Source of the DNA: DTU018 sp029550685
GTDB taxonomy: Bacteria; Bacillota; Syntrophomonadia; Syntrophomonadales; Syntrophomonadaceae
Direction of reading: 5' to 3'
Assembly: GCA_035412805.1 (NCBI GenBank)
Contig: DAONVO010000026.1
Coordinates: 1 to 24,758 of the forward strand
Length of the DNA stretch: 24,758 nt
Both the position numbers and the translations under genes were made by a program. Under the pieces are notes generated by a model. The model was not told the origin of the DNA, made no database searches, and saw only the letters and a list, made by a program, of their open reading frames with translations. This document shows, piece after piece, positions 15,176 through 23,304 of this stretch (within the stretch, counting starts at the first letter, position 1; the number at the start of each line of letters is the position of its first letter).

Positions 15176-17677
15176 TCAACCAATATATCCCCTAATCAAG
15201 TTAAATACTTCCCTATACCAATCCTGATGGCCCTCAGCCTGAAACTCCCAGGTAATATTTACCACCAGGGAAGCCTGTCCCCTATCAAATGGTATCCAGG
15301 GACGTAACATTAGACCTGAGGTATGGTAACTGAGGCGACTTTGTTCAGCAAACACATAGTCGCGGTAATAATTACTTACTGCCGGTCTGATTTCCAAGCG
15401 CTGCAATTGATGATACCCATCCATTTTATACCTGATCATATTATAATAGCTGGATCCATCAGCACTATCCAACCGATAAAAGTAGTCCAAACCTCTTAAA
15501 GCTGCAATTACTTGTTCCTCATTAAAATATCTGAGACCATCTTTATCTAGGGATACAATGTCCTGGAGCGAGACGGTGACATCACCGCCCTGCTCAGCCG
15601 GAACCGTTCCCAGCCAGGCACAGGGCTGAAAATTCACTTCATCAGAGGGAGCGGCAGATGTCACTAATTCAGGAACCATATAGAACTGCAAGCTATCCAT
15701 AATTCGATCCGTATAGGCATGGAACTGTACCTGGATAGAGTTTTCATCGACTAGGAACTCTTTGGTCAGTGTTATAGTTATAGAATCATGGCCTATCAAA
15801 TCCAGAACCGCTTGAGTGCTCATTTTTACTTGTGTTTTGCCTTCCCTCACCTGTACTGAGTCAATAGTATAATTTCGAGTATCAAAATCACCCACGGCTA
15901 TTTCCTGGTTCAGGGCGGCTACCCATATGGAACAGCGCATGGAATTCCGCGGTACTTCCCGCCTCCCTCCTTCGGGATAAAACTGAAATTTCAGGTCGCT
16001 GTCACTTTCAGTCATCACCAGGGGATAAGAACTGCTGTATATGTGGTTGTAAGATCTCAAGCGCTTAAAATCATTAAGCAGCAGTTGGCCGGCCTGTTTG
16101 GGGTTTTGGGCTGCCTGGGGTTCGATTACGTGCTCGTAGATTATGCAACCGCCTTGTTGATCCAGGATTACGGAATGTTGGCTATTTTCGATTACAATTT
16201 CATCCTGTCCATCCATATCCCAGTCTTTGCAACGGGTGCCCCACCAATCAGATATATTTAATTCTTTTAATTGTTCAGCCAAAGCCCGCATTGCTAATTC
16301 CAGATAAGCCAAACCCTGCATGTCATAAAAGGGAGAAGAACCGTAACTGGGATGCCGGCTGGCCCATTTAGGATCTTCCTGGTATACCAGGTGCCGCACC
16401 CGGTTGACTACTTTATATATTTCCAGCCAGTCAGGATATTGATATTCCAATACCTTTTCAACCAACTGGTATCTTTGCGGAGAAGCCAACATAGAGCTAT
16501 GTACAGCTTGGGCCAGCTCAGGTGGAGAAGTTTGCATTTCCAGCTTCTGCAGTACAGCGGTTTCAAATTGATTCTGGAGGTCCTCTGCATCACGCAGTCG
16601 ACAAATTACCTTGCGCAGTCTTTCATCACCAAAAGTTACCCCGCGTATCCCCCTACGGGCGGTCCAGTTTTCCCATTCCGGATAGCTGTGACTCGAACTT
16701 ACCGGGTAAGTGTCAAGAAAACCTTGCTGGGTAAAATAATCCTTCAGTCCAATAAACTTCAAATCAGGATCTTTGTTTACCAGAGTAAAAAACTCCAGTA
16801 ACCATTCCCGATCTCCCTGGGGGTCCTTGCTCCACTGCCCAAATTTTTCTGCATCTTCAAAGATAACCAGCAATGGTTCTAAAGATTTTCCCAGCATCCT
16901 TACATGTTCATAGGCCTGCTCCAAAGCATCCTTGATATAAAAGTAGTAATGCTTGGGTTTAATTTTTACTCTATCTTCATTGGTAAAGCTATTTCTTTTC
17001 AGCAATTGATAGCGAAACTGGCTGTGTACCGGAAAGCATATAAACTCCTGCCCATTGATTTCATCACGAAGTCCAAAAAACAATACAGAATGGGGCAGGT
17101 GACTGATAGTAGTTTTAGCAACAGGATCAATAAATCCGAAGTGTTTCATGCAATAATCATCACTGGCTCCAGGATAGGAAAAGTGCGCAGCATAAAAGGT
17201 TTCTGCATCCAGATAGAATATCGGCTCTGCCTTCAATCTTCGGGCTGCCTGAGCTGCTTGATATAGAAGCATTTCCCCGCACTCACGCTCAACCAAGTGA
17301 ATTCCCTGCCAGTCGGAGGCGGTTATACCTGTAGCTCTGGTCAGCAGTTCATCGTATTTTTGCATTTGATATAATACGTCATCAGGGCGTGATGACAACT
17401 GAATAAAGGGCTCGTCGGCCAAACCTCCCAGTAGGCCTATTTTTTTGCTTTCCAGCAAGGTATTAAACTGGTCCAGGAACTCAGGCTTGGTATCACGCAA
17501 CCAGTATAAAAAAGGCCCTGAAAAGTGGACATTGATATAAAAATTATCCAGATTTATGGCTTGAGAGAGCAGCTGTAGCCAAGGTTTATATGAGTTTTTA
17601 AAAGCCTCTTCCCTAGTGCGATACAGTTGAAAATGAGGCTGATGAAAATGGGGACAAAAGGCGATATGCCCTTTCAT
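15176..17677 (-). CDS. GH57 4-alpha-glucanotransferase/alpha-amylase-like enzyme
   Basis: Glycoside hydrolase family 57 enzyme of 833 residues. Conserved region 1 is HFHQPHF (residues 10-16). The likely nucleophile is Glu130 in HLVERECG and the likely acid/base is Asp275 in IFEDAEKFGQW, the latter very close to the DDGEKFG-type motif of Thermococcus 4-alpha-glucanotransferase. The C-terminal half carries the beta-rich domain found in amylase/glucanotransferase GH57 enzymes, including DWDMDGQDEIVIEN. It is longer than the 650-residue archaeal enzymes, and the catalytic pair is about 145 residues apart, so there is an extra insert before the acid. No signal peptide, so it acts on internal alpha-glucan. 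ATG 17677 has GGAGG six bases upstream, and the preceding gene ends 15 bases before. Confidence 0.85.
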   Translation of the reverse strand: MKGHIAFCPHFHQPHFQLYRTREEAFKNSYKPWLQLLSQAINLDNFYINVHFSGPFLYWLRDTKPEFLDQFNTLLESKKIGLLGGLADEPFIQLSSRPDDVLYQMQKYDELLTRATGITASDWQGIHLVERECGEMLLYQAAQAARRLKAEPIFYLDAETFYAAHFSYPGASDDYCMKHFGFIDPVAKTTISHLPHSVLFFGLRDEINGQEFICFPVHSQFRYQLLKRNSFTNEDRVKIKPKHYYFYIKDALEQAYEHVRMLGKSLEPLLVIFEDAEKFGQWSKDPQGDREWLLEFFTLVNKDPDLKFIGLKDYFTQQGFLDTYPVSSSHSYPEWENWTARRGIRGVTFGDERLRKVICRLRDAEDLQNQFETAVLQKLEMQTSPPELAQAVHSSMLASPQRYQLVEKVLEYQYPDWLEIYKVVNRVRHLVYQEDPKWASRHPSYGSSPFYDMQGLAYLELAMRALAEQLKELNISDWWGTRCKDWDMDGQDEIVIENSQHSVILDQQGGCIIYEHVIEPQAAQNPKQAGQLLLNDFKRLRSYNHIYSSSYPLVMTESDSDLKFQFYPEGGRREVPRNSMRCSIWVAALNQEIAVGDFDTRNYTIDSVQVREGKTQVKMSTQAVLDLIGHDSITITLTKEFLVDENSIQVQFHAYTDRIMDSLQFYMVPELVTSAAPSDEVNFQPCAWLGTVPAEQGGDVTVSLQDIVSLDKDGLRYFNEEQVIAALRGLDYFYRLDSADGSSYYNMIRYKMDGYHQLQRLEIRPAVSNYYRDYVFAEQSRLSYHTSGLMLRPWIPFDRGQASLVVNITWEFQAEGHQDWYREVFNLIRGYIG

Positions 17678-17692
17678 AAGACACCTCCATAT

Positions 17693-19255
17693 TTACAGGC
17701 AGCTGAAAAAGTCGTCTTCATACTGAATGCGATAAAGCCATTCCCGGAAACTATCGTCAAACTGCTGGTTCTGCACAGTATTGGTGAGGCGCAGCAGTTT
17801 AGTATAATGTTCGAAAAAACGCTTCATAGCATAATCTCGAGTCAGATTATTACTTACCATAAACAGCCAATCACTGCTTTGAATCAGCATCAATTCCTTT
17901 AAAGCCTGGGACATTGCCTTCTGACCCATTAAGGTTTCTTGTTCCATACCTTTTAGGCTCTGGTATTCCTTTCCGGCTTTGCGGATAATATCCCACATCC
18001 AGGCAGTCTCCTCGTTTTCCCAGACGTAGTGTTTTCCTCCCCGCCCCCAGGAAGACTCAAAGACTTTGGCTTCGTAAGTAGCGGGTCCTACCTGGGAAGG
18101 CAGCACCAAATCCAGTTCATTACTGTTATGTATGTGATGCAGAACTTCGCTAAGCCAGTTGACTCCTTCCCACCACCAGTGACCAAATAACTCCGTATCA
18201 TAACAAGCCACAATCAATGGTGAGGGAAAACCCATTTCTACAGCATGACGTCCTGTGTTCCTCAGGGTACCTACAAAATGAGCTGCGTGCTGTTTGACTT
18301 TAACCAGGGCTTTATCAGGATCGTAGGGTTGTTTTTTGTCTAAAGGGTGGCTGCGGTTTGTAACTCTCCAGTATTTAAAACCTGAACGAGGTGAAATCTT
18401 ATGGAATTCACGGTAATCTTCATCACCTGGATAACCATACTCAGCTGACCACACTTGTTGGCTCACCATAGAATTACGTCCAAAAACAGTTATATCCCGG
18501 TTCTCAACGCAATAAGGCCGGTAGGTGCTGAGACCGGTAGAGGCAAAAGTTTCCACCTCTACTTCCAGCTGACTACCACCTGGGCTCATTACCCCCAGTG
18601 GTTTGCCTCCCTCAATAGCATGGCTGTCCACAAAGAAATATCGAAAGCCGTTTGCTATTAAAACATCCTCTATCCCTTGAAAATAGCCACATTCGGGCAG
18701 CCAGAATCCCTGGGGTTCCATGGAGAATACCTGTTCATATAACCGTTTTCCCCAATATACTTGACTTTCCAGGTCGTTACGATCCAGAAGCGGAAGATAG
18801 GCATGGGTAGCTGCAGTGGTTATAATCTCCAACTGTCCCCTATTTTGCAGGTATCTAAGGGCTTGAATGATATCACGTTCAAGTTCAATCTCAAAATCCC
18901 GGCGAATATCACGATAAAAGCTGGCATAATAGGCAGCAATGCCAGCAAACTCCTGATTACTCTGGGACAGGTAGTACCTTTCATCGGTTCTGGCCATGGC
19001 TTCACGTTCTTTGAGGTAGTTAACGAATTCCTGCTTAATATACTTTGAATTCAACTGCTCCAATAGAACGGGACTGAAGCTCATGGTAATGGGGGTCCTT
19101 TTACCCTCCTCGTCAAGTTTCAGCCAATTAACTATCAATGGAATATATGTTTCTGCCATTGCTTCGAAGAGCCAAACTTCTCCGAAAGGCCACTTCCCCT
19201 GTCTTTTAACATAAGGAATATGGCTGTGCAGCACCATCATGATTCTTGCATTCAA
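17693..19255 (-). CDS. GH57/DUF1957 1,4-alpha-glucan branching enzyme
   Basis: Cytoplasmic family GH57 protein with the DUF1957 C-terminal domain, 520 residues, the size of the characterised branching enzymes of Thermococcus (TK1436) and Thermus. It begins VLHSHIPYVKRQGKWPFGE, a typical DUF1957 start. Catalytic nucleophile Glu188 lies in GFWLPECGY and acid/base Asp353 in CYDTELFGHWWWEG. It would cut an alpha-1,4 chain and rejoin it as an alpha-1,6 branch. The start is probably TTG 19255 (GAGGAC about eleven bases upstream); ATG 19240 is possible but has no site. It follows the GT4 gene by 31 bp in the same operon, which supports glycogen-like synthesis. Confidence 0.9.
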   Translation of the reverse strand: MNARIMMVLHSHIPYVKRQGKWPFGEVWLFEAMAETYIPLIVNWLKLDEEGKRTPITMSFSPVLLEQLNSKYIKQEFVNYLKEREAMARTDERYYLSQSNQEFAGIAAYYASFYRDIRRDFEIELERDIIQALRYLQNRGQLEIITTAATHAYLPLLDRNDLESQVYWGKRLYEQVFSMEPQGFWLPECGYFQGIEDVLIANGFRYFFVDSHAIEGGKPLGVMSPGGSQLEVEVETFASTGLSTYRPYCVENRDITVFGRNSMVSQQVWSAEYGYPGDEDYREFHKISPRSGFKYWRVTNRSHPLDKKQPYDPDKALVKVKQHAAHFVGTLRNTGRHAVEMGFPSPLIVACYDTELFGHWWWEGVNWLSEVLHHIHNSNELDLVLPSQVGPATYEAKVFESSWGRGGKHYVWENEETAWMWDIIRKAGKEYQSLKGMEQETLMGQKAMSQALKELMLIQSSDWLFMVSNNLTRDYAMKRFFEHYTKLLRLTNTVQNQQFDDSFREWLYRIQYEDDFFSCL

Positions 19256-19286
19256 AGGCTACACGTCCTCTAATTAATAATAAACC

Positions 19287-20471
19287 TTAGGCGTCTACTA
19301 ATAAGCGGTTCTTGCTATATATTACTTCCCGGTAAACATCCAGGGTAGATCGTGCTATGACTTCCCATCCATAAACAGATTTCACCGTTTCATAGCCAGT
19401 CTCCTGCAGCTGGTTAGCTAATTCGGTGTCGGTTAACAATTCGATAATAGCCTGCGCTAATTCGTTCACACTTCCCGGTGTCACTTTCAGTCCATTAACC
19501 CGGTTTTCAACTATTTCCGCCAATCCTCCTACATTACCTACTATTACCGGGGTGTGAGTGGCCATAGCTTCTAAAGCCACAATTCCAAATGGTTCATATA
19601 AGCTGGGAAAGACTGCTACTCTAGCCTGGTTATACACATAATTGCGGTCCTCTTTGGTAATAAAACCGGTAAAGGTGACCCGGGCATCTACGCCTAAATC
19701 CCGGGCCAGTTTTTCCAATTGGGCTTGTTGGGGTCCCCGTCCCCCAATATAGAGAACCGCTTTAGGTTCTCGTTCCAGCACTTGGGGAAAACATTGAATA
19801 AGTTGCCAGACACCCTTTTCAGGAACTAACCGGCCTATAAAAAAGACCACTTTATCATCTGCATTGATATTAAAGCGGGGTTGAGCGGGCAGGGTAGTAA
19901 AAAGATCAGGGTCAACACCATTAGGTATTACCCGCACGTCTTCTTTAGGGCGGCCAAACAAAGTACTGACTTCTTCCTGCATATAGTTACTGCAGCAGAT
20001 AACCATCTCCGATTCTAAGGCCAGGTTTTTTTCAATTTCATTGATTTCCATCTGCATCCGGTTGTGCAGCCCTAAGTTACGGCCATGTTCGGTGGCATGT
20101 ATAGTGGAAACCAGGGGGATTTCAAATATTTTAGCCAGCGAGCGGCCCGCATAAGCTACCAGCCAATCGTGGGCATGGACAACATCGAAGCCGCCTACCA
20201 AGCCATTGAGCCGTACAGCTTCCCGGATTGCTTCACTGTTGAAAGTAAAGGTCCAGGACTTAAAGTTTTCACCTTCCCAGGCAGGACTACCTACCCGGTG
20301 TATATGAACTCCGTTCTCAATCCAGTAATCGGGATAGGTACCTACTCGAGGAGTAATTATATGTACCGTTTCCCCCATGGATGCCAAGAAACGGCTTAAA
20401 TCAAAAACATGCTGACCTAACCCCCCCACCATATGGGGTGGATACTCCCAGCTGAACATTAGTATCTTCAC
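19287..20471 (-). CDS. GT4 family glycosyltransferase, glycogen synthase-like
   Basis: Retaining glycosyltransferase with the GT-B fold, 394 residues. The N-terminal domain starts MKILMFSWEYPPHMVGGLG, the pattern of glycogen synthase-like GT4 enzymes, and has VVHAHDWL. The C-terminal nucleotide-sugar domain has FFIGRLVPEKG and the E-x7-E motif EPFGIVALE (Glu293 and Glu301). It likely transfers glucose from UDP- or ADP-glucose to a growing alpha-1,4 chain; the donor is not readable. First gene of the operon GT4-GH57-GH57-methyltransferase. GTG 20471 is preceded by a GGGG tract, a weak site. A promoter with -35 GTTACA and extended -10 TGGTAATAT lies just upstream. Other GT4 enzymes such as lipid or sucrose glycosyltransferases are possible, but the GH57 neighbours favour glucan synthesis. 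Confidence 0.88.
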   Translation of the reverse strand: MKILMFSWEYPPHMVGGLGQHVFDLSRFLASMGETVHIITPRVGTYPDYWIENGVHIHRVGSPAWEGENFKSWTFTFNSEAIREAVRLNGLVGGFDVVHAHDWLVAYAGRSLAKIFEIPLVSTIHATEHGRNLGLHNRMQMEINEIEKNLALESEMVICCSNYMQEEVSTLFGRPKEDVRVIPNGVDPDLFTTLPAQPRFNINADDKVVFFIGRLVPEKGVWQLIQCFPQVLEREPKAVLYIGGRGPQQAQLEKLARDLGVDARVTFTGFITKEDRNYVYNQARVAVFPSLYEPFGIVALEAMATHTPVIVGNVGGLAEIVENRVNGLKVTPGSVNELAQAIIELLTDTELANQLQETGYETVKSVYGWEVIARSTLDVYREVIYSKNRLLVDA

Positions 20472-20510
20472 TACTTTTTCCCCACATCCGAAATTTCAGG
20501 TTTTAAAATA

Positions 20511-20539
20511 ATATTACCAAATTGTGTTTCTATTGTAAC
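20511..20539 (-). promoter_or_regulatory. Promoter of the GT4-GH57-GH57-methyltransferase operon
   Basis: On the minus strand the -35 GTTACA (20534-20539, four of six matches to TTGACA) is followed after 17 bases by TAATAT (20511-20516), which is preceded by TGG, giving an extended -10. The transcript would start near 20504, about 33 bases before the GTG start. Confidence 0.5.
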
Positions 20540-20549
20540 CTGTTTTGCT

Positions 20550-20555
20550 TATAAT
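20550..20555 (+). promoter_or_regulatory. Candidate -10 box of ahcY
   Basis: A perfect TATAAT lies about 50 bases before the ahcY ATG, but the hexamer 17 bases upstream (TTTCTA) is a poor -35. If used, this promoter and the operon promoter of the opposite strand sit back to back within about 45 bp. Confidence 0.35.
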
Positions 20556-20607
20556 GTTCTATATGTAGGCCTTAACTAAAACTTTATTACCAAAAGGAGG
20601 TTTATTG

Positions 20608-21891
20608 ATGAACGCCGTGCCCCAGACTAAAACATCCCGGCTTTCAATCATTAAGGATCCGGAATTGGCTCCTTCCGGCTATCGTAAGCTTGAATGGGTC
20701 AGTCAGAATATGCCGGTTCTGAATATACTTAAAGCTGAATTTGAAAAGACCAAACCTCTGGCCGGCAAAACCATAGCCTGCTGTCTTCACCTGGAGGCTA
20801 AAACCGGTTACCTGCTCCAGACTTTACAAGCAGCTGGTGCGGATGTGGTTGCCTGCGCCAGCAACCCGTTGTCCACCCAGGACGACGTAGTTGCTGCTCT
20901 GGTAGACTCAGGTATTACTGTATATGCCATTCATGGAGAAAGCATGGAGGAATACCACCGTTTTATGGAAATGACTCTTGATGCCGAGCCCGATGCGCTC
21001 ATTGACGATGGGGCTGACATGGTTAGTATGCTGCATAAGGACCGGATCGAACAGGCTCGTAATATAATCGGTGGATGTGAGGAAACGACTACCGGTATTG
21101 TCCGGTTAAAATCCATGGATGCTAATAATACCCTATTATTTCCCATGATAGCTGTCAACGATGCCTACATGAAATACCTGTTTGATAACCGTTATGGGAC
21201 CGGGCAATCAGTATGGGACGGTATAAACCGTACTACCAACTTGGTGGTGGCCGGCAAAAATGTGGTAGTAGTTGGATACGGCTGGTGTGGAAAAGGGGTT
21301 TCCATGAGAGCATTAGGGATGGGGGCCAAGGTAATAATTACGGAAATTGATCCTATCAAGGCCAATGAGGCTATTATGGATGGCTTCCAGGTAATGCCCA
21401 TGAGTGAAGCAGCCAAGCTGGGGGATATCTTCATTACTGTGACCGGCAATATAAATGTTATACGCCGCGAACATATGGAGGTCATGAAGGATAATGCCAT
21501 TATGGCTAATGCAGGGCACTTTGATGTGGAGATCAGCAAAGGCGATCTGCATGACCTAGCCGTAAGCACCCGCGTACTGAAAAATAATATTGAAGAGTTT
21601 GTAATGGCAGACGGACGTAAACTATATCTTTTAGCTGAAGGCCGTTTGGTAAACCTGGCTGCCGGTGACGGGCATCCAGCCGAAGTGATGGACACCAGTT
21701 TTTCCCTGCAAGCCTTGTCGATAGTTTATGTCATTCAGAACCGGGACAAACTGGGTAACCATGTCTATAATGTGCCCGAGGAAATTGATAAAAGAGTGGC
21801 CAAACTAAAACTTCAATCTCTGGGTGTAGAGATTGATGAACTTACGGAAGAGCAAAAGGAGTATTTGGAAAGTTGGGATACCAACCTCTAA
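20608..21891 (+). CDS. ahcY: Adenosylhomocysteinase (SAH hydrolase)
   Basis: NAD-dependent enzyme that splits S-adenosylhomocysteine, the by-product of methyltransferases, into adenosine and homocysteine. The 427 residues suit the shorter bacterial/archaeal form. Landmarks are CCLHLEAKTGYLLQTL with His61, Glu63 and Thr66, ASNPLSTQDDVVAAL, DDGADMV, EETTTGIVRLKSM, the AVNDAYMKYLFDNRYGTG segment, and the NAD-binding VVVVGYGWCGKG near residue 218. ATG 20608 has GGAGG seven bases upstream; TTG 20605 is just before it and less likely. It is divergent from the glucan operon that contains a methyltransferase, so it may recycle the SAH made there, besides its housekeeping role. A strong terminator follows. 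Confidence 0.97.
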   Translation: MNAVPQTKTSRLSIIKDPELAPSGYRKLEWVSQNMPVLNILKAEFEKTKPLAGKTIACCLHLEAKTGYLLQTLQAAGADVVACASNPLSTQDDVVAALVDSGITVYAIHGESMEEYHRFMEMTLDAEPDALIDDGADMVSMLHKDRIEQARNIIGGCEETTTGIVRLKSMDANNTLLFPMIAVNDAYMKYLFDNRYGTGQSVWDGINRTTNLVVAGKNVVVVGYGWCGKGVSMRALGMGAKVIITEIDPIKANEAIMDGFQVMPMSEAAKLGDIFITVTGNINVIRREHMEVMKDNAIMANAGHFDVEISKGDLHDLAVSTRVLKNNIEEFVMADGRKLYLLAEGRLVNLAAGDGHPAEVMDTSFSLQALSIVYVIQNRDKLGNHVYNVPEEIDKRVAKLKLQSLGVEIDELTEEQKEYLESWDTNL

Positions 21892-21916
21892 ACAAATAGT
21901 ATAATCGCATAAAGCT

Positions 21917-21960
21917 CCCGCCTTCTTCAAATAATAGATTTGACATTGAAAGAAGGCGGG
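21917..21960 (+). terminator. Rho-independent terminator of ahcY abutting spoIIP
   Basis: CCCGCCTTCTT (21917-21927) pairs perfectly with AAGAAGGCGGG (21950-21960), followed at once by TTTTTAT. The 11-bp GC-rich stem and T-run make a strong intrinsic terminator 25 bases after the ahcY stop. Its 3' arm contains AAGGCGGG, the only Shine-Dalgarno-like sequence for the spoIIP ATG at 21968. Confidence 0.82.
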
Positions 21961-21967
21961 TTTTTAT

Positions 21968-22918
21968 ATGAAAATACCCTCACAGCGGCGATATCTTTGG
22001 ATATACTTCGGCCTTTTACTTGGAGTAATGGTTATATCATATCTAGCCCATACCATGATGACCCCGCGTTCTGCCAAGCCAATAGGTTTGGATGACCAAG
22101 CCGGTACTGATTATGTGTCGGTTCGTGATACAGATGGTAATCTAATTTTGCAGACAGGCCTGCCGGTAACGGTTAATGATGAATTCATCAGCACCGATGA
22201 CATACACTACATTATTACCGGTGTTAAGGGTAATCAAGCCGTTGCCCACAGAAAATTACCGGATGAAATTGGACTGGGAACCAGTAACAAATCACAGCCT
22301 GCTGCCACGCTGTACTATCCTAACAGTCTGATATTGCGCACCTCGGGAAAGAAGCTGGCTATTTATCATACGCATAATGATGAATCCTATATACTTACTT
22401 CTGGCAAAGCCGCTGAACCACCTGATGGCGATATTCTTAATGTTGGTGATGTCATGGCGGAAGCACTGCGGCGCAGCGGTTTCACGATAGTTCACAATAA
22501 AAACAATCATAATCCCCACGATATTAATGCCTATAACCGTTCGCGAAGAACTGCGGTTCAACTTCTCAAAGACAGTCCCGATGCTGTTTTTGATATTCAC
22601 CGGGATTCAGCACCATTAAAGTCATATCTTACCACAATTAATGGGGTAGAAACTGCTCAAGTTATGATTGTCATCGGACGTTCCAACCCTAATATGAGTG
22701 CCAACCTGGAATTTGCCCGTCAGGTGAAAGCTACTGCTGACCAGCTCTATCCAGGCTTGATGCGAGGTATCTACATGGGAAGAGGCAGTTACAACCAAGA
22801 CCTCTACCCTCGTGCCTTGCTTTTTGAAATCGGTACGGATAAGGGTTCTTTAACTATTGCCTCAAATGCTGCCCGTCTCATAAGTGACGTTATTACTGCG
22901 GTTTTGGGTCAGGAATGA
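21968..22918 (+). CDS. spoIIP: Stage II sporulation protein P (SpoIIP)
   Basis: Cell-wall hydrolase of the SpoIIDMP engulfment machine, which during sporulation remodels septal peptidoglycan as amidase and endopeptidase. The protein has 316 residues and one N-terminal membrane helix (about 9-27), so the catalytic part faces outside. Family motifs are IYHTHNDESY with His134 and His136 as probable metal ligands, VFDIHRDSAP near residue 207-216, MIVIGRSNPN, and YNQDLYPRALLFEIGT near the C-terminus. ATG 21968 is needed to keep the membrane helix. Its ribosome binding site lies inside the 3' arm of the upstream terminator stem, which is unusual. TTGACA at 21940-21945 is present within the hairpin loop, but no good -10 leaves room before the ATG. 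The 3' end overlaps the convergent gene by 10 bp. Confidence 0.92.
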   Translation: MKIPSQRRYLWIYFGLLLGVMVISYLAHTMMTPRSAKPIGLDDQAGTDYVSVRDTDGNLILQTGLPVTVNDEFISTDDIHYIITGVKGNQAVAHRKLPDEIGLGTSNKSQPAATLYYPNSLILRTSGKKLAIYHTHNDESYILTSGKAAEPPDGDILNVGDVMAEALRRSGFTIVHNKNNHNPHDINAYNRSRRTAVQLLKDSPDAVFDIHRDSAPLKSYLTTINGVETAQVMIVIGRSNPNMSANLEFARQVKATADQLYPGLMRGIYMGRGSYNQDLYPRALLFEIGTDKGSLTIASNAARLISDVITAVLGQE

Positions 22919-23208
22919 TCAGAATTTACACGTATCCTCATACCTTGGGCAATCTTCACCAGATCATGAACAAAGTTGGCCCCCCGCGATGCCAGTATCC
23001 CGGTAAAAACCTGTCCCAAATAAGGATTAATTATGGGCAGCCCTACCATATCAAAAAGATTAAGTCCCGTCGATAATGCCAGTATTACCCCGATAATCAA
23101 TGATCCAAGTACATCCGGATGAAACTTATCCTTCTGCCATATCATTTTTAGAGTTTCCCAAATTGCTTCCGCCATGATGGCCAGCAGAATTATTTGCCAC
23201 AATTCCAT
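22909..23208 (-). CDS. Small membrane protein, unknown
   Basis: Protein of 99 residues. An N-terminal amphipathic-to-hydrophobic helix (LWQIILLAIMAEAIWETLKM) is followed by a charged turn (WQKDKFHPDV), a second hydrophobic helix (LGSLIIGVILALSTGLNLF) and a third weaker segment containing LPIINPYLGQVFTGILASRG. The layout resembles holin-like small proteins, but I do not recognise a family. ATG 23208 is favoured because GGGGGAG lies eight bases upstream; GTG 23217 overlaps that region. Its last 10 bp overlap the end of spoIIP on the other strand, and it is divergent from the MFS gene. Confidence 0.75.
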   Translation of the reverse strand: MELWQIILLAIMAEAIWETLKMIWQKDKFHPDVLGSLIIGVILALSTGLNLFDMVGLPIINPYLGQVFTGILASRGANFVHDLVKIAQGMRIRVNSDHS

Positions 23209-23304
23209 TCCTACCACTCCCCCAGCTTTTGATAATGGTTACCAAAGCCTATGAACTAAATGATAATATTAGTAATGAATTATAAAGAGGAAAGGTTCTA
23301 GGTA

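Noticed and set aside
20556..20607. Possible SAM/SAH riboswitch in the ahcY leader.
   Set aside because: The leader is only about 45 bases and shows no stable paired helices or known SAH riboswitch pattern.
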